Shown here piece by piece: positions 33,574 to 42,764 of a DNA stretch of 64,000 nt. The translations under genes and the position numbers were made by a program. The notes under the pieces were generated by a model, which saw nothing but the letters and a program-made list of their open reading frames with translations, made no database searches and was not told the origin of the DNA. Location: IMG/VR virus record IMGVR_UViG_3300034061_005227, positions 1-64,000 of that record; one strand, given 5' to 3'. The first letter of the stretch is position 1. Each line of letters opens with the position of its first letter. Origin of the DNA: a virus.

Positions 33574-35274
33574 ATGAAAAAAATATTATTGTTTATTCTC
33601 TCTGTGTTATTCAGTGTTAATGTTTATACACAATCTTGTACATCCACCGTTTATTATGACAATATGGAAACCTTTACTTGGTTCGGTGATTGGTGGACAC
33701 CAGCTTTAACTACTGGTTTTTTTACGAATGCTTCAGTATCGGCAAATATTAGTGCTGTAATTTATGGTTCAGGTAATGGTACTTCAGCAATTGAACAAGA
33801 TTGGTATTCTCTACCTAATATTACCGGATTAAATCCCGCATATTCATATCAACTAAAGTTTAGATTAGCTTCTTATACCTTTTCTAATTCTACTGCAACA
33901 ACTAGAGGATTAGATGTTGCAGATTATTTGAGTGTTCAAGTTTCAACAAATGGGGGTGTTTCTTATGTGACAGAATTAAGAATAACTGGTAACTCAAATG
34001 CTACTTGGCCATATACTTCAACAGGTACAATTACACATACAGCAAACGGAACATTCACAAACTCAGCAGCACCAACTGGTGATGTTTATCAGGCACCAGC
34101 GGGAGCAACAACAACTGGCCCTTCCACAATTACTTTGAATCTACAACCAAACATCACTCAGGTTGCTGTGGATTTATATTGTCGTGCCAATTCAGCTGGT
34201 GAAGAGTTTTGGATTGATAATGTTGAACTTATCGAAATAATACCAACACCAACAATTACAATAAATGGTGTTAATAGTGTATGTGATGGTACACCAACCA
34301 CATTAACGGCATCAGGCGCTAATACTTATGTTTGGGATGGTGGTATATCTAATGGTGTTTCATTTACACCCACCTCAACAACATCATATTCTGTAACTGG
34401 TACATACAATGGTATGATTAATGGTTTGGGTACGAGAAATACTTGTAGTTCAACCTCTTCAACTAATGTTGTGGTTAAACCAATACCAAATATACCAACA
34501 TTAAATCCTGATACTACAATATGTCCAAGTGATTTTGCTGTGTTATATGGTTCATCAAATATTGGAACATTACAATGGTACGATGCTTCAACAAGTGGAA
34601 CATTGTTAGGTACTGGATATAGTTATACAACATCGCCCTTACTTAATAATACACCATTTTATGCTGAGGCGGAACTGAATGGTTGTATTAGTTCAAGAGC
34701 AATGGTAAATGTTTTTGTTGACCCCAATTGTATATTACCAATTTACTTAGCAACCTTTGATGGTCACAATGAAGGTAGAGAAAATCATTTGTACTGGTTA
34801 ACAGAACAAGAAATTAATAGTTCACACTTTGAAATAGAGAGAAGTAACAATGGATATGATTTTATTAAAATAGGTATTGTGGAAACTGACCCATCCAAAA
34901 GTTACAACTTTATAGATAACTCACCTTATAGTGGTTCAAATTATTATAGATTAAAAATGGTAGATTTAGATGAAACCTTTTCATATTCCTCAATCATTTA
35001 TTTAGAAACAAAAAACCAAATAGAATCCAAAGTTTATCCCAACCCATTTGAAGATTCATTAATTTATACTTACGAAAGTGAACAAAATGAAGAATTGGAG
35101 ATACAAGTCATTAATATATTAGGACAGAAAGTATTTCAATATAATGTAAGTTGTCAAACTTGTGGAAATTATGTTTCGATTAATACCTCCAATATTCCAT
35201 CAGGAAAATATACCATAAGGATAAAACACCTATCATCCTTACACGAGACAATCCAAACAATGATAAAGAAGTAA
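33574..35274 (+). CDS. secreted protein with T9SS type A sorting domain
   Basis: A 566-residue exported protein. Sec signal peptide (MKKILLFILSVLFSVNVYTQ), a beta-sandwich-like N-terminal half rich in Thr/Ser/Asn, Ig-like T9SS-associated modules (CDGTPTTLTASGANTYVWDGG; CPSDFAVLYGS), then a C-terminal sorting domain from about residue 485 (VYPNPFEDSL, LEIQVINILGQKVF, IPSGKYTIRI). The sorting domain directs export through the Bacteroidota type IX system and surface anchoring. Carriage by a phage implies surface modification of the infected host, or an adhesin-like role. Confidence 0.88.
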   Translation: MKKILLFILSVLFSVNVYTQSCTSTVYYDNMETFTWFGDWWTPALTTGFFTNASVSANISAVIYGSGNGTSAIEQDWYSLPNITGLNPAYSYQLKFRLASYTFSNSTATTRGLDVADYLSVQVSTNGGVSYVTELRITGNSNATWPYTSTGTITHTANGTFTNSAAPTGDVYQAPAGATTTGPSTITLNLQPNITQVAVDLYCRANSAGEEFWIDNVELIEIIPTPTITINGVNSVCDGTPTTLTASGANTYVWDGGISNGVSFTPTSTTSYSVTGTYNGMINGLGTRNTCSSTSSTNVVVKPIPNIPTLNPDTTICPSDFAVLYGSSNIGTLQWYDASTSGTLLGTGYSYTTSPLLNNTPFYAEAELNGCISSRAMVNVFVDPNCILPIYLATFDGHNEGRENHLYWLTEQEINSSHFEIERSNNGYDFIKIGIVETDPSKSYNFIDNSPYSGSNYYRLKMVDLDETFSYSSIIYLETKNQIESKVYPNPFEDSLIYTYESEQNEELEIQVINILGQKVFQYNVSCQTCGNYVSINTSNIPSGKYTIRIKHLSSLHETIQTMIKK

Positions 35275-35281
35275 ATTAAAA
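35109..35281 (+). other. see terminator at 35281-35110 region
   Basis: This row has an inverted end coordinate and carries no extra information; use the terminator row that follows (35281-35310). Confidence 0.05.
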
Positions 35282-35310
35282 ACCCCACCATTAAAAGTGG
35301 GGTTTATTTT
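35281..35310. terminator. bidirectional terminator
   Basis: An 8-bp AACCCCAC/GTGGGGTT stem (35281-35304) with an 8-nt loop and T-rich tail, between the convergent T9SS gene and the minus gene ending at 35310. Confidence 0.88.
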
Positions 35311-35981
35311 TACCATAATCTTATTTCTTTTTTATCGGGGGTGAAATATCTAATCTCACAAATAGTGTGCATATAAGTGTTGTCGAATAGAGTTGGTATT
35401 TTCGACCAAGTATAATCCATTAAACTGGTGAATAAAGTAAAACTAATATAATCGAAATAACTATCCCATTCTTTATAATAATCTAACCTATCCTTTAACC
35501 AATCATAACTTATATATTTGTTGGTTTCCTTATCAAATGGATTTTTACAGATTACACTAATAGTAAAATACAGTCCCTCACTATCCATCGTAGGATAGAC
35601 ATCAAAAGCCTGAATATCCATAAGTAATTCTTTATAGTTAAATGTGGTTGATTTCTTTGCGTATTGTAAAAACTTATTTTCTTGTTCAGGTTTAATATAG
35701 ATTGCTTGAGGTGTTTCTAACTTTTGTTTTTTATCAACTTCTTTGAAATAATCATTACTTGTCATTTTACTAAAATCGTGAGCCGCCTCCTCAACATAAC
35801 CTCTTAATGTATAACTTGAATATGAACTATCGTTTGGATTATCCATAGTCCAATATACTTTATCGCTATATTCGTCATATTCTGGTAATAATGTAATATC
35901 ACCCACTTGTAATGTTTTCTTACCACCTCTTAAAAACTTATAGAAGTATAACTTGATTGGTGAATCTATTTTCGGTGTCAT
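35310..35981 (-). CDS. hypothetical protein
   Basis: A 223-residue soluble protein rich in Tyr, Asp and Lys, with no family recognised. Preceded on minus by a late-type element ending 17 nt before the start, in a divergent gap shared with the 36053 gene. Confidence 0.6.
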   Translation of the reverse strand: MTPKIDSPIKLYFYKFLRGGKKTLQVGDITLLPEYDEYSDKVYWTMDNPNDSSYSSYTLRGYVEEAAHDFSKMTSNDYFKEVDKKQKLETPQAIYIKPEQENKFLQYAKKSTTFNYKELLMDIQAFDVYPTMDSEGLYFTISVICKNPFDKETNKYISYDWLKDRLDYYKEWDSYFDYISFTLFTSLMDYTWSKIPTLFDNTYMHTICEIRYFTPDKKEIRLW

Positions 35982-35998
35982 TTAATTTTTTCTTTAAC

Positions 35999-36006
35999 CA
36001 TAAATA
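35999..36006 (-). promoter_or_regulatory. late-type element TATTTATG (minus)
   Basis: CATAAATA on plus, reading TATTTATG toward the minus gene, 17 nt before its ATG at 35981. Confidence 0.5.
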
Positions 36007-36023
36007 TAAGTGGATTAACTTAA

Positions 36024-36031
36024 TATTTATA
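36024..36031 (+). promoter_or_regulatory. late-type element TATTTATA
   Basis: Ends 21 nt before the ATG at 36053. Confidence 0.5.
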
Positions 36032-36052
36032 CAGATAGACAGAAACTTATTT

Positions 36053-37675
36053 ATGAAAAGAATACTACAAGAAAAGAAGATAATTGAGATACTGAAAGAA
36101 TACAACAACAAGTATGGTGTATTGTTAGAAGCATCTAAACTCAAAATATTAACTGATAAAGTTGGTTTCAGTGAACCAATCGCAAAAATATTCGATGAAT
36201 TATGTGGCCCTTTAGCTATATGGATGGCCAACAAATTATACAAACATTATGTTCAAAGAACTAAGAGTTATAATGTGGAAGGTAATATGACTCCACAAGA
36301 AATAAAAGAGTTTACTATTAGTGAAATTAATAAAATACATACACCAACATTAACTAGAATTATTATTCCAATGATGGATTATATCCGTGTTGGATTAAAT
36401 GGAAACAAGTCATCACTTGAAGATGATAAATGGTCAGAGATTTTTGAAAAACAAAAACAATGGCATGATAGTTTAGGTGTAGGTGAGGGAAAAATCAACT
36501 ATATTGAAAATGCTCCAATTTTAATTGATTTTAGGAATGAAGATGGTGAAGGTTTTTATTGGGCTGATTTGAATGTTAAAAACTCCCCTGAAGAATGTGA
36601 AAGAATGGGTCATTGTGGAAGAAGTTCATATGGATATCTATATTCATTAAGGAGTGATAAAAAGTTACCAGGAGGAAAGTTTAAGATAAATAAAAGTCAT
36701 GTTACAGCTTCAATTGGAACTGATGGAATATTATATCAAATGAAAGGGCCTAGAAATGAAAAACCAAAAGAAGAGTTTCACAAATATATACAACCATTAT
36801 TCTATCTTTTAGGTGGTGGAGGTGAAGAGGATGATTATTTAATCCAAGGTTTTGGAACTGAATATGCCGCACAACAAGATTTCAAACTTACAGATTTACC
36901 AAACCAAACAATAAGAGAACTTTATAGTAATAGACCTGAATTATTCAATACAAGAAGTTTACAAAGAAAATTAAGTGAGATGGGTATTGTTGAAGTTCAA
37001 CCACTACAAACAACATTTACATTAGAAATAGACCCAAAAGATGTTGGTGATTATTTATCAGGTGACTATGTTTATAAAACTTATGGTAGTGCAAAAGACC
37101 AAAAAGTAAAAAGAGTGTATTTCTATGAAACAATAATGTCTGATGACGCTTGGGAAATGTGGGATAACTATGATGCAGATTGGAAATCCGCTTTAGAATA
37201 TAATGTAGATTCAGAGAACGAAAAGAAAATTGAGGAAATCATCAATAGTATGATAGAAAAACAAGGTGGTGAAGTTGATGAAGATATGAGTTTGGTTGAT
37301 AAGATTGAAGAATATGATGAAAACTATGATATAAGAAATGCTATTAGTAGTAGTATTAATGAAGTTGAAAGTAATGAATATGTCAAATACTTAAGAGATA
37401 CCATCAAAGATGCCTTAAATGAACTTGGTAATGTATTTGAGTTTACTAATGATAATATCAAAATACAAGTTGATTTGAATGATTTTGGCTTTCCTGAAGA
37501 TGAATTGGACGAATACTATGAAAATTGTTATGATGACCCAGCTTGTGTTTTTAGAGAATTGGTGAGTGAAGATAATATTGATTTACCAAAACCAAGTTTC
37601 GATGACAGATGGTATCCAAGTATTGATGAAGATGACTTCAATCAATATTTAAGTGACAGATTATACGATATATAA
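36053..37675 (+). CDS. tagged protein with ECERMGHCG core
   Basis: A 540-residue protein from ATG 36053; the upstream in-frame ATG at 35957 precedes the promoter element. The tag helix MKRILQEKKIIEILKEY contains L-K-E. The core (about residues 175-260) has FYWADLNVKN, ECERMGHCGRSS and YLYSLRSD, with an invariant-looking Cys/His. This may be a divergent version of the WCTS core in the 4501 protein. The C-terminal half is very acidic. Function unknown; probable cargo. Confidence 0.72.
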   Translation: MKRILQEKKIIEILKEYNNKYGVLLEASKLKILTDKVGFSEPIAKIFDELCGPLAIWMANKLYKHYVQRTKSYNVEGNMTPQEIKEFTISEINKIHTPTLTRIIIPMMDYIRVGLNGNKSSLEDDKWSEIFEKQKQWHDSLGVGEGKINYIENAPILIDFRNEDGEGFYWADLNVKNSPEECERMGHCGRSSYGYLYSLRSDKKLPGGKFKINKSHVTASIGTDGILYQMKGPRNEKPKEEFHKYIQPLFYLLGGGGEEDDYLIQGFGTEYAAQQDFKLTDLPNQTIRELYSNRPELFNTRSLQRKLSEMGIVEVQPLQTTFTLEIDPKDVGDYLSGDYVYKTYGSAKDQKVKRVYFYETIMSDDAWEMWDNYDADWKSALEYNVDSENEKKIEEIINSMIEKQGGEVDEDMSLVDKIEEYDENYDIRNAISSSINEVESNEYVKYLRDTIKDALNELGNVFEFTNDNIKIQVDLNDFGFPEDELDEYYENCYDDPACVFRELVSEDNIDLPKPSFDDRWYPSIDEDDFNQYLSDRLYDI

Positions 37676-37710
37676 TTTTACTAAAATTAAAAAAAATACG
37701 AATTGGTAAT

Positions 37711-38361
37711 ATGAGAACGAACTTAAATGAAAGTGTAAACCAAATGTTGAAAAATATGGGTTTAGAAACAATAACTGAAGCTCGTATGAGTAGACAAGCT
37801 GTAAGAGAAGTTGTAAGAGATATAATAAAGATATTAAAAAGAGGTGAAGAAGGTTCTTTTATATTACCTGAGAACCCCGATGAAGATTTTTATTCATTTA
37901 ATAACTACCCAGTTCAATTTAGTGTTGAATTACATTTAGTATTCAATCCTAATACTTTGAGGTTTATGACAAATGGAAGTTATAGTTTGGAAGATGATGT
38001 TGTTGAAGTAAAAATAATAGTTAATCCAAATAAATTGGAAGGACAATTATATGAGATTATAGAAGAATTAAACAATCTTATTGCTCACGAATTGGAACAC
38101 GGATTACAAGAGTATCACGGGGAATTCAATTTAACTAGAAAAAAGAAAGAAAAAAAAGGTAAGAAATATTATATGTCACCTGAAGAATTGGGGGCACAAA
38201 TACAAGGATTTAGAAGAGTGTCAAAACTACAACAAACTCCATTTGAAGATGTTGTTAGAAAGTGGTTCAAAGACAATCGTGAGATTCATAATATGAATCA
38301 AAAAGATGAAGAAAAAGTAATCCAAACCATATTAGATTACCACGAAGAAAAATACGGATAA
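37711..38361 (+). CDS. tagged HExxH zinc metallopeptidase-like protein
   Basis: A 216-residue protein. Leader residues 1-23 end in ITE followed by ALA-ARG, a good prohead-protease-like junction. The body is shared with the C-terminal part of the 45740 protein: a basic helix, beta strands, HELEH at 126-130 (HExxH zinc site), and a conserved SPEELGAQIQGF segment that may supply the third ligand. Lies between a tagged gene and the TonB-dependent receptor gene. Substrate unknown. Confidence 0.72.
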   Translation: MRTNLNESVNQMLKNMGLETITEARMSRQAVREVVRDIIKILKRGEEGSFILPENPDEDFYSFNNYPVQFSVELHLVFNPNTLRFMTNGSYSLEDDVVEVKIIVNPNKLEGQLYEIIEELNNLIAHELEHGLQEYHGEFNLTRKKKEKKGKKYYMSPEELGAQIQGFRRVSKLQQTPFEDVVRKWFKDNREIHNMNQKDEEKVIQTILDYHEEKYG

Positions 38362-38411
38362 AATTAACCAAAACTTAATGTAGATATATTGACAATGTGA
38401 ATTATAATTCC

Positions 38412-38419
38412 TATTTATG
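38412..38419 (+). promoter_or_regulatory. late-type element TATTTATG
   Basis: Ends 17 nt before the receptor ATG at 38437, suggesting the receptor is expressed with the phage late genes. Confidence 0.45.
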
Positions 38420-38436
38420 ATTCGCAACAACATTAT

Positions 38437-41265
38437 ATGAAAACATTATTATCGTTATTATTCGTTTTACTTCCCCTCCTCTCTTATTCACAAAATGTAT
38501 TATTTGGTAAAGTAATTGATGCAACAACTGAAGAACCTTTGGTTGGTGTAACAATTATTATAAAGGGGACATCAACAGGTGTGATTACCGATTTTGATGG
38601 AACATTTTCAATTACAACAGAATTGGACACGATTGATTTGGTGTTTTCCTATATATCATATCAAAAGATTACAATAGAAAAAATCTCACTAGTTGGTGAC
38701 CTGACAAGTTTGCCTGATATCTATATGAAAGAAGATATTTTACAGACAGGTGAAGTTGTGATTACAGCTGATAGGATTGTAAAAAATGAAACAGCATTAA
38801 TTGATATGAAAATGGAATCCAATATCTTATTGGATGGTATCAGTTCTGAGAAAATGAAAAGTACTGGTGACAATAATGCGGTTGATGCAAGTAAAAGAGT
38901 TACAGGAGTTTCAGTCGAAAGTGGTAAATATGTTTATGTAAGAGGATTGGGTGATAGATATTCCAAGACATTATTAAATGGAATTGAAATACCAGGTTTA
39001 GACCCAGATAGAAACTCATTACAGATGGATATCTTCCCAACCAATTTACTGAATAATATTGTCGTATCAAAAAGTTTTTCACCTGAATTACCTGCTGATT
39101 TTACTGGTGGATTGGTTAATGTGGAAACAAAAGATATACCTGAAACAAGTCAAGGTTCTTTCTCATTATCATTAGGTTATAATCCCCAAGTTCACTTCAA
39201 TCCCAACTTCATAAGTGAAAAAGGTTCAGCGACTGATATATTGGGATTTGATGGTGGTTTAAGAAGATTACCTGACGAATTGAATAGAAGTTATATCCCA
39301 ACCCCATTTAACAAACCATCAAATATCAGTTCAACACAACATCAACAAAACATAGTCAATTTGTTAAACAGATTGAATCCTGTATTAGGGGCTACAACTG
39401 ATTTAAGTATGATTGATTTCGGTGGTGGTATATCTTATGGTAAAACAAATAAGAACTTTGGATATATCTTATCAATCAATCATAAAACTGATTACAAGTT
39501 TTATACTGATGTAAAGTATGGTGAATATCAAAGGTCATCAAATCATAATGAGAATGAATTGATATATGCAACCAAACAATCAGGACAACTTACTGAGATT
39601 AATAACTTCTTGGGTGGATTAGTTGGGTTTAACTATACCAAAGGTAAGAGTAAATACAAACTAAATCTTATTCATTTACAGAGTGGGGAAAGTAGAGCAG
39701 GTGTATTCAATATAACTAACAACTCAAATGCCGTTGGACAATCAGGTTATGAAGCCAAATCATATAACTTGGAATATAACCAAAGAGGTTTAACCAATTT
39801 ATTATTAAGTGGAAAACATAACATCAATGATTGGAATGTTGATTGGAAATTATCCCCAACTTATTCTTCATCAGTTGACCCTGATATTAGAAAGACACCA
39901 TTCAGTTATGATGGAACATATACATTCTCATCTGGTGAAGCTGGTAATCCATCAAGGATATGGAGAAACTTAAGTGAGTTTAACAATAATGTTAAAGTTG
40001 ATGTATCCAAACAATTTAATAACTTCAAATTAAACTTTGGTGTATCACATTCATATAAGTTAAGAGATTATAGTATCAAGTTATATGAATTGATGTTTTC
40101 CAAACCGCAATCTTGGACAACACCAGACCCAAATCTTGTTATGAGTACGGAAAACTTATATCCAAGTGAGATTAATGGAACATATATTCAATCTGGTAAT
40201 GTTAACCCAAACCCAAATCAATATTCATCAAATGTGAATAACACTGGTGTATATGTTTCAGGTGAATATAATATTAAAAATAGATTCAAAATTAATGGTG
40301 GATTAAGAGCTGAATATTTTATCCAAAGACATACAGGAAGAGATATAAGATATGCCAATGGTGATATGAATGGAAACAATCTTAAAAATGATATTGTATT
40401 AAATACATTTCATTTATTTCCATCTACTAACTTAATCTATTCAATAACCCCAAAACAAAATCTTAGATTATCATATAACAGAACAATTGCCAGACCATCA
40501 TTCAAGGAAATGTCTTATGCTCAAATATTAGACCCAATCACAAATAGAATATTCAATGGAGGTTTATTCAGTTATAACGGAACTTGGAATGGTAATCTAA
40601 GAGAAACGAATATTGATAACTTGGATTTGAGATGGGAGTTGGCCAAAGATAAGGATTTTTACTCTGTATCAGGATTTTATAAACACTTTAATAACCCAAT
40701 TGAATTGGTAAGAATACCTGAACAACAAACATCAACGGAATATCAACCAAGGAATGTTGGAAATGGGGATTTATATGGAATTGAGTTTGAGTTAAGAAAA
40801 TCGTTTCTAAAGAACTTTTCTTTCAATACCAATGTCACCATTGCTCAATCCAAAATAACAATGACAGAGACAGAATACCAAGCAAGGAAACAATATGAAA
40901 GAGATGGTGAGAACATAAACAATACCAGAGTTATGGCCGGACAATCACCATTTGTTATTAATACTGGGTTATCTTATAATGTCGAAAAGATTGGATTAAA
41001 TGTGGGTGTGTTTTATAATGTTAAAGGACAAACATTATCCATCGTTGGAACAGGATTATCACCTGATATCTATGATGAACCATTTCACTCATTAAACTTA
41101 TCTGTAAGTCAAAAGATTAAGAATACATCAATAGATTTTAGAGTACAAAATATTCTTAATGATAGAGTGGAAAGTTTTTATCAATCATATAAAGCTGAAA
41201 AACAAATATTCAATTCAGTCAATCCTGGTGTGACATTTACATTTGGTGTAAGTCACAAGTTCTAA
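38437..41265 (+). CDS. TonB-dependent outer-membrane receptor
   Basis: A 942-residue, apparently complete receptor. Signal peptide (MKTLLSLLFVLLPLLSYSQ). A carboxypeptidase-regulatory-like beta-sandwich (about 20-105, GKVIDATTEEPLVGVTI) is typical of Bacteroidota receptors. A plug domain follows (about 125-230, YVYVRGLGDRYSKTLLNG), then a 22-strand-type barrel ending in SHKF with the terminal Phe needed for BAM insertion. No frameshift. TonB-dependent receptors import siderophores, vitamins or glycans and are common phage receptors. Preceded by a phage late-type element. Confidence 0.92.
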   Translation: MKTLLSLLFVLLPLLSYSQNVLFGKVIDATTEEPLVGVTIIIKGTSTGVITDFDGTFSITTELDTIDLVFSYISYQKITIEKISLVGDLTSLPDIYMKEDILQTGEVVITADRIVKNETALIDMKMESNILLDGISSEKMKSTGDNNAVDASKRVTGVSVESGKYVYVRGLGDRYSKTLLNGIEIPGLDPDRNSLQMDIFPTNLLNNIVVSKSFSPELPADFTGGLVNVETKDIPETSQGSFSLSLGYNPQVHFNPNFISEKGSATDILGFDGGLRRLPDELNRSYIPTPFNKPSNISSTQHQQNIVNLLNRLNPVLGATTDLSMIDFGGGISYGKTNKNFGYILSINHKTDYKFYTDVKYGEYQRSSNHNENELIYATKQSGQLTEINNFLGGLVGFNYTKGKSKYKLNLIHLQSGESRAGVFNITNNSNAVGQSGYEAKSYNLEYNQRGLTNLLLSGKHNINDWNVDWKLSPTYSSSVDPDIRKTPFSYDGTYTFSSGEAGNPSRIWRNLSEFNNNVKVDVSKQFNNFKLNFGVSHSYKLRDYSIKLYELMFSKPQSWTTPDPNLVMSTENLYPSEINGTYIQSGNVNPNPNQYSSNVNNTGVYVSGEYNIKNRFKINGGLRAEYFIQRHTGRDIRYANGDMNGNNLKNDIVLNTFHLFPSTNLIYSITPKQNLRLSYNRTIARPSFKEMSYAQILDPITNRIFNGGLFSYNGTWNGNLRETNIDNLDLRWELAKDKDFYSVSGFYKHFNNPIELVRIPEQQTSTEYQPRNVGNGDLYGIEFELRKSFLKNFSFNTNVTIAQSKITMTETEYQARKQYERDGENINNTRVMAGQSPFVINTGLSYNVEKIGLNVGVFYNVKGQTLSIVGTGLSPDIYDEPFHSLNLSVSQKIKNTSIDFRVQNILNDRVESFYQSYKAEKQIFNSVNPGVTFTFGVSHKF

Positions 41266-41273
41266 AATAAAAA

Positions 41274-41294
41274 CCCCCACTCTTAGGGTGGGGG
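41274..41294 (-). terminator. terminator for the 41304 gene
   Basis: CCCCCAC/GTGGGGG stem with a 7-nt loop. The T run lies on the minus side, but it may also stop receptor transcripts. Confidence 0.7.
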
Positions 41295-41303
41295 GAGATA
41301 TAA

Positions 41304-41600
41304 TTAAAATTTACCAAATCCTTTATTTTTAGGTTTCACACATCTTTTAAGTAACTCACCAATATAATATGATAATTTTTCTTTTTCATCCTCATCTAAG
41401 GTATCTTCATCCCAAATTAAGTTATCAAAATCATAAAGTTTATTTTGAATTTCATCCAAATCTGATTCATCTTTATCCAAATCTGATTCAATTTTACTTA
41501 ACATTTTTTTATAACTCTTCATAGATTCTTCATCCTCTTTGATTACTCTTTTAACCAATCTAGTTAAATCTCTTTCAGTCAATCTTACTATCTTTTTCAT
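41304..41600 (-). CDS. tagged short acidic protein (RLTERDL tag)
   Basis: A 98-residue protein. Tag MKKIVRLTERDLTRLVKRVI, then K-E-D (I-K-E site). The body is a short acidic coiled coil ending in a basic GFGKF tail. Single-gene minus unit between the receptor and the early cluster. Confidence 0.72.
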   Translation of the reverse strand: MKKIVRLTERDLTRLVKRVIKEDEESMKSYKKMLSKIESDLDKDESDLDEIQNKLYDFDNLIWDEDTLDEDEKEKLSYYIGELLKRCVKPKNKGFGKF

Positions 41601-41625
41601 TGTTTTTTTTTGAGTTTTATTTTTA

Positions 41626-41633
41626 AATAAATA
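41626..41633 (-). promoter_or_regulatory. late-type element TATTTATT (minus)
   Basis: AATAAATA on plus; on minus it ends 25 nt before the ATG at 41600. Confidence 0.45.
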
Positions 41634-41666
41634 TCACTTAGATTAGAAAAAATAAAAACTATTCCT

Positions 41667-41674
41667 TACTTTTG
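41667..41674 (+). promoter_or_regulatory. -7 box TACTTTTG
   Basis: Matches TAnnTTTG 13 nt before the ATG at 41688. The upstream half is weak (TTAG at N20), so a partial host-type promoter for the ten-gene cluster. Confidence 0.45.
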
Positions 41675-41687
41675 TAAAAAAACAACT

Positions 41688-41873
41688 ATGAACAGATATG
41701 ACATATTCGTTATAACAGGTGATAATATTAAGAGTTTCAAGGTTTTTGCTGAAGATTTTGAAACTGATAATGGTTTCTACAGATTTTGGTATAATGACGA
41801 AACTGTTGCTTGTTACCCCATCAATTTCACAATTATCACATCAATTGAAAAAATATTAGAAGAAGATGTATAA
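41688..41873 (+). CDS. small hypothetical protein
   Basis: A 61-residue beta-rich protein (YDIFVITGDNIKSFKVFAEDF). First of ten small genes to 44.3 kb that overlap or nearly abut, the look of an early phage cluster. Overlaps the next gene by 8 nt. Confidence 0.6.
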   Translation: MNRYDIFVITGDNIKSFKVFAEDFETDNGFYRFWYNDETVACYPINFTIITSIEKILEEDV

Positions 41874-42120
41874 ACTAATCAGAGAACGAGACAACTTAAC
41901 CAAGGTTGGTAAAGATATTAAATATATTGAGTGGAATGAAGAGGGCAGAGTTTCCAACTCATATGATGAACCAGCTATTGGTAGGTCATTAATATTAGAC
42001 CCCCAGTATGTTGTTTATACTTGGTTAACAACTGAAATAACATCATTTACAAATGAAGATGGTGTATTGAAGTTCTCAACAAAAAACTCGAATTACACCT
42101 TGATACAAGAAAAGGGGTAA
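41866..42120 (+). CDS. small hypothetical protein
   Basis: An 84-residue protein, possibly a small beta-barrel, overlapping the previous gene by 8 nt. No family recognised. Confidence 0.58.
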   Translation: MYKLIRERDNLTKVGKDIKYIEWNEEGRVSNSYDEPAIGRSLILDPQYVVYTWLTTEITSFTNEDGVLKFSTKNSNYTLIQEKG

Positions 42121-42163
42121 AAATTAGGACTTATTGTTAATAGAAATGTAAAAACTAAATAAA

Positions 42164-42376
42164 ATGAAAATTATAGTAGAAAGAAACAACGATGAAAGAC
42201 AATACCCAATCGTAACGATTGACACCAAAACTTGTCATTACCCATATGCTATCAGAGATGCACTTATGTTGGCTCTTGAGATTGATGGTTATCCTTTAAG
42301 TACTATCAATGAAGTTTTCTGTTTGACTCTCGATAAAGTCGAACCCGAAGAAACTAATTTCTCTGACATTTTTTAA
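42164..42376 (+). CDS. small hypothetical protein
   Basis: A 70-residue protein (KIIVERNNDERQYPIVTID...HYPYAIRDALMLALEIDG). Part of the early-looking cluster. No family recognised. Confidence 0.58.
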   Translation: MKIIVERNNDERQYPIVTIDTKTCHYPYAIRDALMLALEIDGYPLSTINEVFCLTLDKVEPEETNFSDIF

Positions 42377-42386
42377 TTAAAATAAA

Positions 42387-42761
42387 ATGAAAGATTTATT
42401 TGTCCCCTATGAACAATCCTTGGAATTAAGAGAACTTGGTTTTGATGAGATATGTTTGACTCATTACTGGGGTGAAAATATATTGAATGAAGCTTATGGT
42501 GGTTGGATGAAAAACTCCAATACAAAATATGTTATGTCACCAACTTGGGAACAAGCGTTCAAATGGTTCAGAGACAATTATAACTTAATTGGACTAGTTG
42601 AAGGTGGTTATGATAATGGTAAAAACATATTCACATATGTTATTTGGGATGGATTCAAGGATAATGTGATTGATGAATATTTTGGAACATATGAAGAAGC
42701 CCAACTGAAATGTTTAGTTCAATTGAAATGTTTAGTTCAACTTATAAAAATAAATAAATAA
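42387..42761 (+). CDS. conserved-looking phage hypothetical protein
   Basis: A 124-residue protein of a type I recall in phages (MKDLFVPYEQSLELRELGFDE, then TWEQAFKWFRDNYNL). Near the C-terminus an 18-nt tandem duplication repeats the residues KCLVQL. Role unknown. Confidence 0.65.
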   Translation: MKDLFVPYEQSLELRELGFDEICLTHYWGENILNEAYGGWMKNSNTKYVMSPTWEQAFKWFRDNYNLIGLVEGGYDNGKNIFTYVIWDGFKDNVIDEYFGTYEEAQLKCLVQLKCLVQLIKINK

Positions 42762-42764
42762 ATT

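Noticed and set aside
35281-35310. Duplicate feature row at this terminator with an inverted end coordinate
   Set aside because: It is a clerical duplicate; the valid entry is the terminator at 35281-35310.
38389-38406. TTGACA and TATAAT words before the TonB-dependent receptor gene as a sigma-70 promoter
   Set aside because: The spacing is only about 8 nt, and the host group does not use this consensus. The TATTTATG element is better placed.
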